The position numbers were made by a program, and so were the translations under genes. From the NCBI GenBank assembly GCA_027324025.1, contig DAHVYW010000036.1:1-28983 (forward strand): a stretch of DNA of 28,983 nt, in the 5' to 3' direction. Of the stretch, positions 7,110 to 15,555 are shown piece after piece (position 1 is the first letter of the stretch; every line of letters begins with the position of its first letter). The DNA is from JAJZQD01 sp021847735 (lineage in GTDB: Bacteria; Bacillota; Thermincolia; Thermincolales; UBA2595). Under the pieces are notes generated by a model that was not told the DNA's origin, searched no databases, and worked only from the letters and a program-made list of their open reading frames with translations.

Positions 7110-8000
7110 ATGTTTAGAGTTGGTGTGATAGGGACTGGAGTTGTCGGTTCGGCTGTGGCCCTCTTATTACGGCAAAAAGGGTACGAATTCACCGGCGTCT
7201 GTTCCAAAACAGGCGTTTCAGCCGCCCGGCTTGCAGCTTCACTGGGGTGTAAGTTTTATAGCGACCCCGCAGACGTGTTGGTTGACGCCCGGATTGTATT
7301 CCTGACAGTACCTGACCGTGAAATAGACCAATTAGCCCACCGGTTGGCTGATTCGGAATATGTAAATAATGAACATGTTTTTTTTCATATGAGCGGGGCA
7401 TTACCTGCCGAAGTTCTCCATCCTTTGAAGGAAAAAGGTTCGGCTATAGGTTCCATGCATCCGCTGCAATCCTTTGCAAGCATTGAAAAAGCGGTTGAAA
7501 ATCTTCCAAATTCGTTTTTTGCTGTACAGGGTGATGCCGCCGCTGCTGAGATAGCCTTTGCCTTAGCCGAAACACTGTCAGGAAAGCCTTTTATGTTAAA
7601 GAGCGAGGACAAGGCACTCTATCATTTAGGGGCCTGTATTGCCTCCAATTACCTGGTAGCCCTGATCCATTTTGCAGTGGGTATTTACAGGCAAATTGGG
7701 CTGACCGAGATGCAGGCAACCGAGGCTCTGATGCCTTTAATCAGGGGTACGCTGGCAAACATAGAGTTGTTGGGGCCGGCTAAAGCTCTTACGGGACCTG
7801 TGGCGCGAGGGGATATCAATACGATAGAGAAGCACCTGGGGGCCATCGGGAACCTTGCTTCCGGCCAGGCCGATTTATATAAATATCTTGGCTGTTACAC
7901 GACTCAAGTGGCAGTTGAAAAGGGCAGTATCGATAATTCTATTGCGGAAAAGCTGTTATGCATTTTCCGGGAGGAGGTAAATCAAGATGTCAGACAGTAA
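7110..8000 (+). CDS. Rossmann-fold DUF2520 oxidoreductase, candidate ketopantoate reductase
   Basis: A 296-residue NAD(P)-binding protein. The N-terminal Rossmann segment has VGVIGTGVVGSA with Gly8, Gly10 and Gly13; a middle part has FLTVPDREI, FHMSGALP and GSMHPLQSF; the helical C-terminal half matches the DUF2520 arrangement (LYHLGACIASNYLVAL, LTGPVARGD). The start is the ATG at 7110 behind AAAGGAGA; the same frame stays open upstream to 6954, but that part has no ribosome site and lies over the terminator. It overlaps panB by 14 nt and so is translationally coupled to it. No panE is in the window, and the fold resembles 6-phosphogluconate-dehydrogenase-like reductases, so ketopantoate reduction is a plausible inference, not shown. 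Confidence 0.85.
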   Translation: MFRVGVIGTGVVGSAVALLLRQKGYEFTGVCSKTGVSAARLAASLGCKFYSDPADVLVDARIVFLTVPDREIDQLAHRLADSEYVNNEHVFFHMSGALPAEVLHPLKEKGSAIGSMHPLQSFASIEKAVENLPNSFFAVQGDAAAAEIAFALAETLSGKPFMLKSEDKALYHLGACIASNYLVALIHFAVGIYRQIGLTEMQATEALMPLIRGTLANIELLGPAKALTGPVARGDINTIEKHLGAIGNLASGQADLYKYLGCYTTQVAVEKGSIDNSIAEKLLCIFREEVNQDVRQ

Positions 8001-8823
8001 AGTTACTACCTTGAAGCTTAAAGAAATGAAACAACGTGGTGAAAAAATAACGGTGTTAACGTGTTATGACTATTCCACAGCAAAAATGTTGGATAAAGCG
8101 GGGATAGATGTTTTGCTGGTTGGGGATTCCCTGGGTATGGTGCTGCTGGGGTACGATTCCACCATTCCGGTTACGATGGAGGACATGATGATCCATACCA
8201 AGGCCGTTTCAAAAGGCACAAAAAAAGCTCTGGTGGTAGGAGACATGCCGTTTATGTCTTATCAGATATCTGTAAGCGAAAGTGTCAGAAATGCGGGCAG
8301 GTTCCTGCAAGAAGCCGGGGCCAATGCCGTTAAACTGGAGGGCGGCAGGGAAATTGCCTGCACTATCCAGGCCATCAATGCGGCGGGTATCCCGGTAATG
8401 GGGCACCTCGGGCTTACCCCGCAGTCGATTAACAAACTTGGGGGCTACCGGGTCCAGGGCAAAGACGAAGCCGCCGCCCGGATTATACTAAATAACGCCC
8501 TGGCCTTACAGGACGCGGGAGTTTTTGCTATTGTGCTGGAATGTGTTCCGGCACCACTGGCGAAGATGGTCACCGAACGGCTGGATGTCCCTACTATTGG
8601 AATTGGAGCCGGGGTGGATTGTGACGGCCAGGTGCTTGTGATCCATGACCTGCTGGGGCTTTATTCAGAGATATCGCCCAAGTTTGCCAAGACATATGCG
8701 TCATTGCACAGCACCATCGGAGAAGCCGTGGGCCAATATAAAGCCGATGTCAGGAAAGGTGTGTTTCCGGGACCGGAACACAGCTTCGGGATGGATCCAG
8801 GTGAAATAGGCAAGCTTTACTAA
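7987..8823 (+). CDS. panB: 3-methyl-2-oxobutanoate hydroxymethyltransferase
   Basis: Transfers the hydroxymethyl group of 5,10-methylene-THF to ketoisovalerate, giving ketopantoate, the first committed step to pantothenate. At 278 residues it has normal length. The metal ligands expected from E. coli PanB are visible as Asp47 (GDSLGMV), Asp86 (GDMPF) and Glu118 (KLEGG), with the likely base Glu185 in LECVPAPLA. The start overlaps the end of the DUF2520 gene by 14 nt, behind a GGGAGGAGG-like site. It consumes a folate cofactor, which links it functionally to the folate operon immediately upstream. Confidence 0.96.
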   Translation: MSDSKVTTLKLKEMKQRGEKITVLTCYDYSTAKMLDKAGIDVLLVGDSLGMVLLGYDSTIPVTMEDMMIHTKAVSKGTKKALVVGDMPFMSYQISVSESVRNAGRFLQEAGANAVKLEGGREIACTIQAINAAGIPVMGHLGLTPQSINKLGGYRVQGKDEAAARIILNNALALQDAGVFAIVLECVPAPLAKMVTERLDVPTIGIGAGVDCDGQVLVIHDLLGLYSEISPKFAKTYASLHSTIGEAVGQYKADVRKGVFPGPEHSFGMDPGEIGKLY

Positions 8824-8878
8824 TCTCCAGAGCAGTGCCGGGCCAAGATTAATAGATTGATGGGAGTACCGAGAGAGC

Positions 8879-9724
8879 ATGCGCGTAATTAGCACTATTA
8901 AAGAAATGAAATCTGCGGTCAGGGAAGTGCGGGGCCAGGGCAAGTCAGTAGGTTTTGTACCTACAATGGGGTACTTGCACAACGGCCATCTTACCCTGAT
9001 GCAGGAAGCAAAAAGTAAAACTGATTTTGTGGTAGTGAGCATTTTTGTCAATCCACTGCAGTTCGGTGTAGGTGAAGATTATGAGGATTATCCCCGTGAC
9101 CTCAGCCGGGATAGTTCTTTGGCTGAAAGCGCGGGTGTGGACATTATTTTCGCCCCGACAGTGAGGGAGATGTACCCCAAGGGTTACGCCACCTTCGTGG
9201 AAGTTGAGAAACTTACCGGCGTGTTATGCGGGAAGTCACGGCCGGGGCATTTCAAAGGGGTTACCACTGTGGTAACCAAATTGTTTAACATTGTCGAGCC
9301 TGACATCGCCTTATTCGGCCAGAAAGATGCCCAACAGTCTATTGTGCTCAAAAAGATGGTTGAAGACCTGAATATGAATCTCAAAATTGAGATTGTACCT
9401 ATAGTAAGGGAAAAAGACGGTTTGGCCATGAGTTCCCGAAATTCCTATTTAAATTCCGAGGAAAGACGGGCAGCCCTGGCTTTGTCACAGAGTCTTGAAA
9501 TGGTTAGAGAGCTCATCGCCTCCGGGGAAAGAAACAATCTGGTCTTGGTTGATGAAATACGTAAGTTCATAAGCCGGGAGCCTTTGGCCAGGATTGATTA
9601 TGTTGAAATCCTTTCTGTCCCAGACCTGGAAAAGACGGAATTTCTTCAGGGCAGTAACCTTATTGCCCTGGCGGTATTCATAGGTAACACCAGATTAATT
9701 GATAACATGGTTTTGGAGGGATAA
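8879..9724 (+). CDS. panC: Pantothenate synthetase (pantoate-beta-alanine ligase)
   Basis: ATP-dependent ligation of pantoate and beta-alanine. It has 281 residues, typical for the family. The nucleotidyltransferase HxGH motif is HNGH at 34-37 within PTMGYLHNGH; the later SRPGHFKGVTTVVTKLF and AMSSRNSYL segments are the substrate- and ATP-binding elements. It begins 55 nt after panB with a GAGAGAG-like ribosome site close to the ATG, and panD follows after 3 nt. Confidence 0.96.
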   Translation: MRVISTIKEMKSAVREVRGQGKSVGFVPTMGYLHNGHLTLMQEAKSKTDFVVVSIFVNPLQFGVGEDYEDYPRDLSRDSSLAESAGVDIIFAPTVREMYPKGYATFVEVEKLTGVLCGKSRPGHFKGVTTVVTKLFNIVEPDIALFGQKDAQQSIVLKKMVEDLNMNLKIEIVPIVREKDGLAMSSRNSYLNSEERRAALALSQSLEMVRELIASGERNNLVLVDEIRKFISREPLARIDYVEILSVPDLEKTEFLQGSNLIALAVFIGNTRLIDNMVLEG

Positions 9725-9727
9725 GGC

Positions 9728-10111
9728 GTGTTTAGAACAATGTTAAAATCCAAAATACACCGGGCCAAAGTCACAGAAGCCGATTTAAACTACGTCGGAA
9801 GTATCACTATTGACGAAACCCTTATGGAGGCTGCCGATATCCTTCCGAATGAGAAAGTGCAAATTGTTAACAATAATAACGGTGCGCGGTTTGAAACGTA
9901 TGTCATAAAAGGCGCCAGGGATTCAGGTGTCCTCTGCCTGAACGGGGCGGCAGCCCGCTTGGTTCAACCTGGGGACAGGGTTATCATAATTTCATACGCT
10001 CTGGTGGATAACCGGGAAGCCGCTGATTTTAGGCCGAAAGTGCTTTTTGTCGATGATAACAACCATATCAGTGAAATAAGTTCCCAGGAAATCGCCGGGG
10101 ATGTCAGGTGA
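9728..10111 (+). CDS. panD: Aspartate 1-decarboxylase proenzyme
   Basis: Pyruvoyl enzyme that makes beta-alanine for PanC. In the 127-residue precursor the self-cleavage site is Gly24-Ser25 in YVGSIT, where Ser25 becomes the pyruvoyl group. LNGAAARLVQPGD and VIIISYA are conserved. The start is GTG at 9728, 7 nt after GGAGGG, which is embedded in the end of panC. It completes a DUF2520-panB-panC-panD operon. Confidence 0.96.
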   Translation: MFRTMLKSKIHRAKVTEADLNYVGSITIDETLMEAADILPNEKVQIVNNNNGARFETYVIKGARDSGVLCLNGAAARLVQPGDRVIIISYALVDNREAADFRPKVLFVDDNNHISEISSQEIAGDVR

Positions 10112-10199
10112 TTTTTCGCCAAAAAATTTATTTAAAAATGAAGGTTTTTGTGGTCTAATATTTAATAAGGAATAGTACATGTTTTAGGAGTTGATATAC

Positions 10200-11126
10200 T
10201 TGGCAGAACGGGAACAGGATTTTGCCCAACTTTCCGCAGAAATATTAGACCTGAAGAAAAAACACAATGCTATCATACTCTCTCACCTGTATCAAAGACC
10301 GGAAGTTCAGGATGTAGCTGATTATATAGGAGATTCCCTTGGCCTTTCACAGGAAGCGGCCAAGACTGGTGCGGAGGTTATTGTTTTTTGCGGTGTTCAT
10401 TTTATGGCGGAAACGGCCGCCATATTGTCACCCGGTAAAACAGTGCTCCTCCCGGAAGTAAATGCCGGTTGTCCCATGGCAGATATGGTAACAGCTGAGG
10501 CTTTACGGGCGAAAAAAAGGGAGTATCCCGATGCGGTAGTGGTATGCTATGTTAACTCGTCGGCTGATGTTAAAGCGGAATCCGATATCTGTTGTACTTC
10601 CGCAAACGCTGTCAAGATAGTCCGTTCTGTTCCGGTGGACAAGCCGGTTTTGTTTGTGCCTGACCGCAACCTGGGGAATTACGTAGGTGTTAAATCAGGC
10701 CGCCAGATTATATACTGGGAAGGTTATTGCAACACCCATGACAAATTGACTGTTGATGATATCTTGCAGGCAAAAGAGTCCCATCCCGGTGCTACTGTGA
10801 TGGTACACCCAGAATGCCGGCCCGAAGTGGTGGCTTTGGCAGACCAGATTTTTAGCACCTCGGGTATGATAAAGTTTGCCAGGGGAAACGAGGCTGCGGA
10901 ATATATTATTGGGACAGAGATGGGGATTCTCCACCAACTTTACAAGGAATGCCCGGGCAAAAAGTTTTATATTGCTTCAAACAAATTGATTTGCCCAAAT
11001 ATGAAAGCTACGACTTTGCAGAAGGTCAAGTGGGCTTTGGAAGAAATGCAGCCTCGGGTCATGGTGCCGGAAGCGATTCGTGAGAAAGCCCTGGGCGCCG
11101 TTGAACGGATGATTACAGTTAAGTAA
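10200..11126 (+). CDS. nadA: Quinolinate synthase
   Basis: Condenses iminoaspartate with dihydroxyacetone phosphate to quinolinate using a [4Fe-4S] cluster. The 308-residue protein has the three expected cluster cysteines: Cys91 (NAGCPMADM), Cys177 (WEGYCNTH) and Cys265 (KLICPNMK). YVNSSADVKA and MVHPEC are further family segments. Two TTG codons could start it: the one at 10191 directly abuts AGGAG (10186-10190), whereas the one at 10200 lies 9 nt away, so 10200 is preferred. It heads nadA-nadB-nadC. An 88-nt gap separates it from panD and may hold a weak promoter, but I see no clear -35/-10 pair. Confidence 0.95.
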   Translation: MAEREQDFAQLSAEILDLKKKHNAIILSHLYQRPEVQDVADYIGDSLGLSQEAAKTGAEVIVFCGVHFMAETAAILSPGKTVLLPEVNAGCPMADMVTAEALRAKKREYPDAVVVCYVNSSADVKAESDICCTSANAVKIVRSVPVDKPVLFVPDRNLGNYVGVKSGRQIIYWEGYCNTHDKLTVDDILQAKESHPGATVMVHPECRPEVVALADQIFSTSGMIKFARGNEAAEYIIGTEMGILHQLYKECPGKKFYIASNKLICPNMKATTLQKVKWALEEMQPRVMVPEAIREKALGAVERMITVK

Positions 11127-11142
11127 CGGGGGAGGCTTTTTT

Positions 11143-12768
11143 TTGATTCCAAGGTATATTGCTAATTTTGATACCCGAAATCTTCCTCAGAGGCAAACGG
11201 ATTTTTTGATTATAGGCAGCGGTATAGCCGGATTGTATACTGCCCTTAATGCCAGCAGTTTTGCCAAAGTAACGGTCCTAACCAAAAAGAAACTGGGTGA
11301 CACCAATACTGAAAGGGCCCAGGGCGGCATTGCGGCGGCTATTCACAGCGCCGACTCCCCCGCATTACATAGGGCTGATACTTTGGAGGCCGGGGCCGGG
11401 CTGTGTAGTATTGCCTCCGTCGAGGTGCTTGTTAATGAAGGCCCGGACCGGGTCAGAGAATTAATTGAGATGGGAGCCAACTTTGACCGTTTAGACGGGA
11501 AACTGGCTTTTACAAGAGAGGCGGCCCACTGCCGCCGAAGAATTTTGCATGCCGGGGATTCCACCGGCGAGGAAATTCAGAATACCTTGGCCAGAAACCT
11601 GGTAAGGGACGGAAAAGCGGATTTTTTAGAAGACCATATGGTCATAGATTTGTTAACAGTGGACAACACTTGTTATGGGGCGGTAGTCTGGAACGAACGG
11701 TCTAAGGAAATAGTGGTGTACCGGGCCGGGAATGTTGTGCTGTCTTCCGGTGGGGCCGGGCAGGTATTCCGGAATACCACCAACCCGGAAGTGGCGACCG
11801 GGGACGGCATAGCTCTGGCTTTCCGGGCCGGTGCCGCCATTATGGACACGGAGTTTGTCCAGTTTCACCCTACTGCCTTATATCTACCGGGTGCACCCCG
11901 GTTTCTGATTTCCGAGGCCGTGAGGGGAGAGGGCGCCGTTTTACGCAACATTCACGGGGAAAGGTTTATGACCAAGTACCATCCGGGGGCAGAATTGGCC
12001 TCCAGGGATATTGTGGCCAGAGCCATTATCAGCGAGATGGTTGCCACCGGCAGCTCCCATGTGTATTTGGATTTGTCGCCCCTGGCAGGGGAAAAGGTGA
12101 AGAAAAGGTTTCCAACTATCACCAGAACGTGTGCCCAATACGGAATAGACATTGCCAATGAAATGATACCGGTTGCTCCCGCGGCCCACTATATGATGGG
12201 GGGAGTCCAGACCAACTTAAACGGCGAAACGTCAGTCAAAGGACTTTATGCCTGTGGGGAAGTAGCCTGTCAGGGCGTACATGGAGCAAACAGGCTGGCG
12301 AGTAACTCCCTGTTGGACGGGTTAGTGTTTGGCCACAGAATTGTAGAACATTGTAGACCAATTTTCCAAAACGGACGGGCAATAGATCAGACCGATTTTG
12401 CATGTTCCGAATTGAAACCGTGCCGGCCGGAAACTTCCGCAGCAATAAAAAGCCAAGTTCAGGACACAATGTGGGATAAAGTCGGGATAGTAAGGGATGG
12501 CAAGCACTTGAAGGAAGCCATGAAGGAACTCGGGCAACTGGAAGAAATTTTGTTATATGAAGCGTGCAGTGTGGATGCCATGGAAACCTATAATATTCTT
12601 ACCGTAGGAAAGCTTATTACCCAGGCGGCTCTTATCCGGGCCGAAAGTCGTGGAGGGCATTACAGAAAAGACTCTGTTATGAGAGATGATGTTAACTGGA
12701 AGAAACATGTGGTTTTGCGGAGAAATCCGGGAGGTGACCTTTGTGCTTTTGAACATGAAGTTGGTTGA
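11143..12768 (+). CDS. nadB: L-aspartate oxidase
   Basis: FAD enzyme oxidising aspartate to iminoaspartate for NadA. It has 541 residues, as usual. The FAD-binding IIGSGIAGLYTA is at about 23-34; TERAQGGIAAA, REAAHCRRRILHAGD, QFHPTALY, ISEAVRGEGA, GGVQTN and GEVACQGVHGANRLASNSLL are typical of NadB and set it apart from succinate dehydrogenase. The start is TTG at 11143, 7 nt after GGAGG (11131-11135). It overlaps nadC by 26 nt. In anaerobes fumarate is a plausible electron acceptor, an inference from family knowledge. Confidence 0.96.
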   Translation: MIPRYIANFDTRNLPQRQTDFLIIGSGIAGLYTALNASSFAKVTVLTKKKLGDTNTERAQGGIAAAIHSADSPALHRADTLEAGAGLCSIASVEVLVNEGPDRVRELIEMGANFDRLDGKLAFTREAAHCRRRILHAGDSTGEEIQNTLARNLVRDGKADFLEDHMVIDLLTVDNTCYGAVVWNERSKEIVVYRAGNVVLSSGGAGQVFRNTTNPEVATGDGIALAFRAGAAIMDTEFVQFHPTALYLPGAPRFLISEAVRGEGAVLRNIHGERFMTKYHPGAELASRDIVARAIISEMVATGSSHVYLDLSPLAGEKVKKRFPTITRTCAQYGIDIANEMIPVAPAAHYMMGGVQTNLNGETSVKGLYACGEVACQGVHGANRLASNSLLDGLVFGHRIVEHCRPIFQNGRAIDQTDFACSELKPCRPETSAAIKSQVQDTMWDKVGIVRDGKHLKEAMKELGQLEEILLYEACSVDAMETYNILTVGKLITQAALIRAESRGGHYRKDSVMRDDVNWKKHVVLRRNPGGDLCAFEHEVG

Positions 12769-13594
12769 TGATATTATCCTATTAGCCCTCAGAGAAGATA
12801 TCGGCACTGGGGATGTGACCACACTCAGTACCATTCCGGCTGAGTCGACGACCAAGGGTTCAATTTATGCAAAGGAAGAGGGGGTTGTGGCCGGACTACC
12901 CATCGCTAAGAGGGTTTTCCAAATACTTAACGGGGAAATCGAGTTTATGGCCCATAAGAAGGACGGCGACAGGGTTACCAAAGGGGAGATCCTGGCCACA
13001 GTAACCGGCCCCGCCCGCCCCATCCTGACAGGTGAGCGGGTAACCCTTAACCTGTTGCAGCGCTTGTCAGGCATAGCCACCCGGACGGCAAAAATTGCGG
13101 AGATTTTGACTTATTACAATACCACGGTGGTTGACACCAGAAAAACCACGCCCGGTCTTCGCATGCTGGAGAAATACGCTGTAAGTGTGGGCGGCGGGAA
13201 AAACCACAGGTTCGGGCTCTATGACGGGGTATTGATTAAAGATAACCATATTAAAGTTGCCGGGGGCATAAAAAAAGCCGTGGCCATGGCCAGGGGGAAT
13301 GCCCCTCATACAATGAAAATTGAAGTAGAGGTTGAAGACCTGACCGGTGTCAATGAAGCACTGGAAGCCAAAGCAGACATAATTATGCTTGATAACATGG
13401 ATATTGCAGCCATTAAAGAGGCGGTAAAGCTGATTAACGGACAGGCTCTGGTTGAAGTTTCCGGGGGAATTGATGAAAGCAATGTTGTAGAATACGCTAA
13501 GGCGGGAGTAGACCTGATTTCTATCGGGGCCCTGACCCACTCGGTCCAGGCACTGGACATTAGTCTGGATGTGGGGGAAATAAAAGTGAAGTGA
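12743..13594 (+). CDS. nadC: Nicotinate-nucleotide pyrophosphorylase (quinolinate phosphoribosyltransferase)
   Basis: Converts quinolinate and PRPP to nicotinate mononucleotide with loss of CO2. Its 283 residues are normal. EDIGTGDVTT, TGERVTLNLLQRLSGIAT, DTRKTTPGLRMLEKYAV, GGGKNHRFGLYDGVLIKDNH and EVEVEDL are signature segments. GTG at 12743 is chosen because GGGAGGTGA (12729-12737) lies 5 nt before it; the ATG at 12755 is 17 nt away. It overlaps nadB by 26 nt and ends the NAD operon. No niaR-type regulator gene is adjacent. Confidence 0.95.
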   Translation: MLLNMKLVDDIILLALREDIGTGDVTTLSTIPAESTTKGSIYAKEEGVVAGLPIAKRVFQILNGEIEFMAHKKDGDRVTKGEILATVTGPARPILTGERVTLNLLQRLSGIATRTAKIAEILTYYNTTVVDTRKTTPGLRMLEKYAVSVGGGKNHRFGLYDGVLIKDNHIKVAGGIKKAVAMARGNAPHTMKIEVEVEDLTGVNEALEAKADIIMLDNMDIAAIKEAVKLINGQALVEVSGGIDESNVVEYAKAGVDLISIGALTHSVQALDISLDVGEIKVK

Positions 13595-13652
13595 AATTGC
13601 CGGTTTTTTGGAAAAACATTAATTCTGGTAAAATTTTAAGTATACAGTATAT

Positions 13653-13706
13653 TGGTTAACCATTGGTTCTAAATGCGTTGACAATATGCTGTTCTTTATT
13701 TAAAAT
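13653..13706 (+). promoter_or_regulatory. birA promoter with overlapping BirA-operator-like repeat
   Basis: The promoter is TTGACA (13678-13683), a 17-nt spacer and TAAAAT (13701-13706). The inverted repeat TGGTTAAC (13653-13660) / GTTGACAA (13677-13684), with a 16-nt spacer, differs from the known biotin operator TTGTTAAC/GTTAACAA by one base in each half. The right half covers the -35 box, so bound BirA would block RNA polymerase. This suggests autoregulation. Confidence 0.6.
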
Positions 13707-13729
13707 AGAAACTGTATCGAGGTGGAACT

Positions 13730-14698
13730 GTGAAAACAAAGGTTCTTTCATTACTGAAAAAAAATTACCCGGACTATGTTTCAGGTGAGGAGATTAGCCG
13801 CCAGCTGGGGATTTCCCGGACAGCGGTCTGGAAGCACATGCGCAAGTTAAAGGAAAGCGGTTACGAGATTGAAGCCCGTTCGAAGGTAGGATACCGTCTG
13901 ATTCAAACTCCGGACAGGTTATATGAGCACGAGTTAACGGCTTTGCTCAAGGCAAGTGTACTGGGGAAAAAGATTGTCTATCGGGAAACAGTCGGTTCCA
14001 CCAACGAACTGGCCAAAGAACTGGCCCAAAAAGGTGCCCAACAGGGCACGGTGGTAATTGCCGAAGAACAGACCGGCGGCAAAGGCCGGATGGGGAGAAT
14101 TTGGTATTCACCGGCAGGGCAGGGCCTGTGGTTTTCGGTAATCCTAAGGCCCCGGATCAGCCCGGTTGATGCAACCAAGCTGACTCTTGTCTGTGCAGTT
14201 GCTGTGGCCAATGCGGTCAGAGAAATCACCGGTCTGGCCGCGGGAATCAAATGGCCTAATGATATATTAATTGATAACCGCAAAGCAGCCGGAATTCTTA
14301 CTGAGATGAGCGCGGAAATTGATAAAGTGAACTATATGGTACTGGGGATAGGGATAAATGTAAACTTCAATTCCAAAACAGTTCCTGCTGACATGGCTGG
14401 TATTGCTATGTCACTGGATGAACAAACAAACACCAAAATATCCCGCATCGATTTACTTGCCGCAGTTCTAAACAACCTCGATATGCTGTATCAGGATTTT
14501 ACCCAGGGCAAGTTTGCCGCAATTCTTTCCGCGTGGAAAGAGATGTCTGTCACGCTTAACCGCTGGGTAAAAGTTGTTTCACCGAATACCGTAGACGAAG
14601 GGATTGCTTTTGACATCGATGACGAAGGAATTCTTATTCTAATGAAAAAAGACGGTTCAATGAAAAGGATTCTATCTGGGGATGTCAGTCTAAGGTAG
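13730..14698 (+). CDS. birA: Bifunctional biotin-protein ligase / biotin operon repressor
   Basis: A 322-residue class II BirA. Residues 1-60 form a winged helix (EEISRQLGISRTAVWKHM), the middle is the biotin-protein ligase domain with GGKGRMGRIW at 116-125 and KWPNDIL at 174-180, and a small C-terminal domain follows (about 275-322). It makes biotinyl-AMP, attaches biotin to carboxylases, and as the AMP-bound dimer represses biotin genes. The GTG start at 13730 has GAGGTGG just upstream. Operator-like repeats lie in front of both birA and the adjacent bioY, agreeing with the retained DNA-binding domain. Confidence 0.95.
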   Translation: MKTKVLSLLKKNYPDYVSGEEISRQLGISRTAVWKHMRKLKESGYEIEARSKVGYRLIQTPDRLYEHELTALLKASVLGKKIVYRETVGSTNELAKELAQKGAQQGTVVIAEEQTGGKGRMGRIWYSPAGQGLWFSVILRPRISPVDATKLTLVCAVAVANAVREITGLAAGIKWPNDILIDNRKAAGILTEMSAEIDKVNYMVLGIGINVNFNSKTVPADMAGIAMSLDEQTNTKISRIDLLAAVLNNLDMLYQDFTQGKFAAILSAWKEMSVTLNRWVKVVSPNTVDEGIAFDIDDEGILILMKKDGSMKRILSGDVSLR

Positions 14699-14700
14699 AT

Positions 14701-14725
14701 GGCTTGTTCCCGCAAGCCAACATTT
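14701..14725 (+). terminator. Weak terminator hairpin after birA
   Basis: GGCTTG/CAAGCC (14701-14706 and 14713-14718) with a 6-nt loop, followed by AACATTTTTG. The stem is short and the T run begins 4 nt away, so termination may be partial. Confidence 0.45.
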
Positions 14726-14734
14726 TTGAAGATA

Positions 14735-14766
14735 TTGTAAACCTAGTTACTTAAAAACGTTAACAG
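14735..14766 (+). promoter_or_regulatory. BirA-operator-like repeat upstream of bioY
   Basis: TTGTAAAC (14735-14742) and GTTAACAG (14759-14766) are separated by 16 nt. Each half has one mismatch to the known operator TTGTTAAC/GTTAACAA. The spacing equals that of the site before birA. It ends directly at the bioY ribosome site, so repression would cover the transcription start region. Confidence 0.7.
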
Positions 14767-14779
14767 AGGAGGGCGGATT

Positions 14780-15349
14780 TTGAAACTTACAGTCAAAGAA
14801 ATGGTTTTGGTTTCCATGTTTGCGGCCTTGGCCTGCCTGGGAGCATTACTGCTCAGGGTTGGGGGTACCGGTATTGTCCCTTACAGTATTTTGCCTTTTG
14901 TTGTCCTGCTGGCCGGAGCAATGTTGGGAAGCCGGCTCGGGGCTCTGAGTCTGACAGTATATGTGGCTCTTGGACTTGTCGGTGTACCGGTTTTTGCCTC
15001 GGCGCCCTATGGTGGGATAGCTTATTTGGTTTCACCTACCGCCGGTTTCTTGTTCGGATACATTGGCGCTGCCTATGCAACCGGGCGAATTGTCGAAATC
15101 CTTGGGAAGAATACGGTCCGGACCTATTTGCTGGCTTCCTGTGCAGGACTGGTGGTGCTTTATCTGATAGGGCTGCCATATTTATATGTGGTTTTGAATT
15201 ATTTTGTGGGAAAAGCCGTAAATGTGATGGGTATATTAAAAATTGGACTGCTGCCCTTCATAGGATTTGATTTGGTGAAGGCATTGATTGTGTCTTTAGT
15301 AACCGTATCCGTGATGAAACAAGCGAAAACAGGCCGTTTTTCTCTTTAG
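14780..15349 (+). CDS. bioY: BioY biotin transporter, substrate-binding membrane component
   Basis: A 189-residue integral membrane S component of the ECF-type biotin importer, predicted to have six transmembrane helices (for example about 8-26, 35-52, 54-70, 83-103, 115-135 and 150-175). VGGTGIVPYSILPFVVLLAGA and APYGGIAYLVSPTAGFLFGY are characteristic BioY segments. The start is TTG at 14780, 7 nt after GAGGAGGG. No EcfA or EcfT genes are nearby, so it would use shared energising modules elsewhere or act alone. No biotin synthesis genes are present here; import under BirA control is the likely logic. Confidence 0.93.
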   Translation: MKLTVKEMVLVSMFAALACLGALLLRVGGTGIVPYSILPFVVLLAGAMLGSRLGALSLTVYVALGLVGVPVFASAPYGGIAYLVSPTAGFLFGYIGAAYATGRIVEILGKNTVRTYLLASCAGLVVLYLIGLPYLYVVLNYFVGKAVNVMGILKIGLLPFIGFDLVKALIVSLVTVSVMKQAKTGRFSL

Positions 15350-15355
15350 CCCCCC

Positions 15356-15376
15356 GCCCCTTGTACCCAAAGGGGC
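15356..15376 (+). terminator. Hairpin after bioY
   Basis: GCCCCTT (15356-15362) pairs with AAGGGGC (15370-15376), 7-nt loop. There is no strong T run after it (AGCCTCACTTTAG), so it may be a weak terminator. Confidence 0.45.
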
Positions 15377-15400
15377 AGCCTCACTTTAGTTTGGCCAGAA

Positions 15401-15523
15401 AAGGAAAGGGCAGGTGTGTTCCGCAGAGCGAGGCTGACGTCCGCCAGCCCGCGACCGCGTAAGCGGGAGCGGTTTGCTGGCTGAGTTGTTGCTCGCTCGG
15501 AGGAATACACCTGCCCTTTCCTT
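15401..15523. repeat. Long structured palindrome between bioY and the VWA genes
   Basis: Arms 15401-15422 and 15502-15523 pair over 22 bp with one G-T wobble. Inside, after a 3x3 internal loop (GCA/GGA), GAGCGAG (15426-15432) pairs with CTCGCTC (15492-15498). After a larger internal loop the apical stem is GCCAGC (15443-15448)/GCTGGC (15476-15481), then CCGC/GCGG, a tandem GA/GA mismatch, CCGC/GCGG again and a GTAA tetraloop (15459-15462). The right arm is not followed by a T run. The ordered motifs (tandem G-A pairs, GNRA loop) suggest a folded RNA or a mobile palindromic repeat rather than a simple terminator. It sits between convergent genes. Confidence 0.75.
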
Positions 15524-15555
15524 GCCAGCGTACCCGGAGCAAGGAGGATGTCTCT

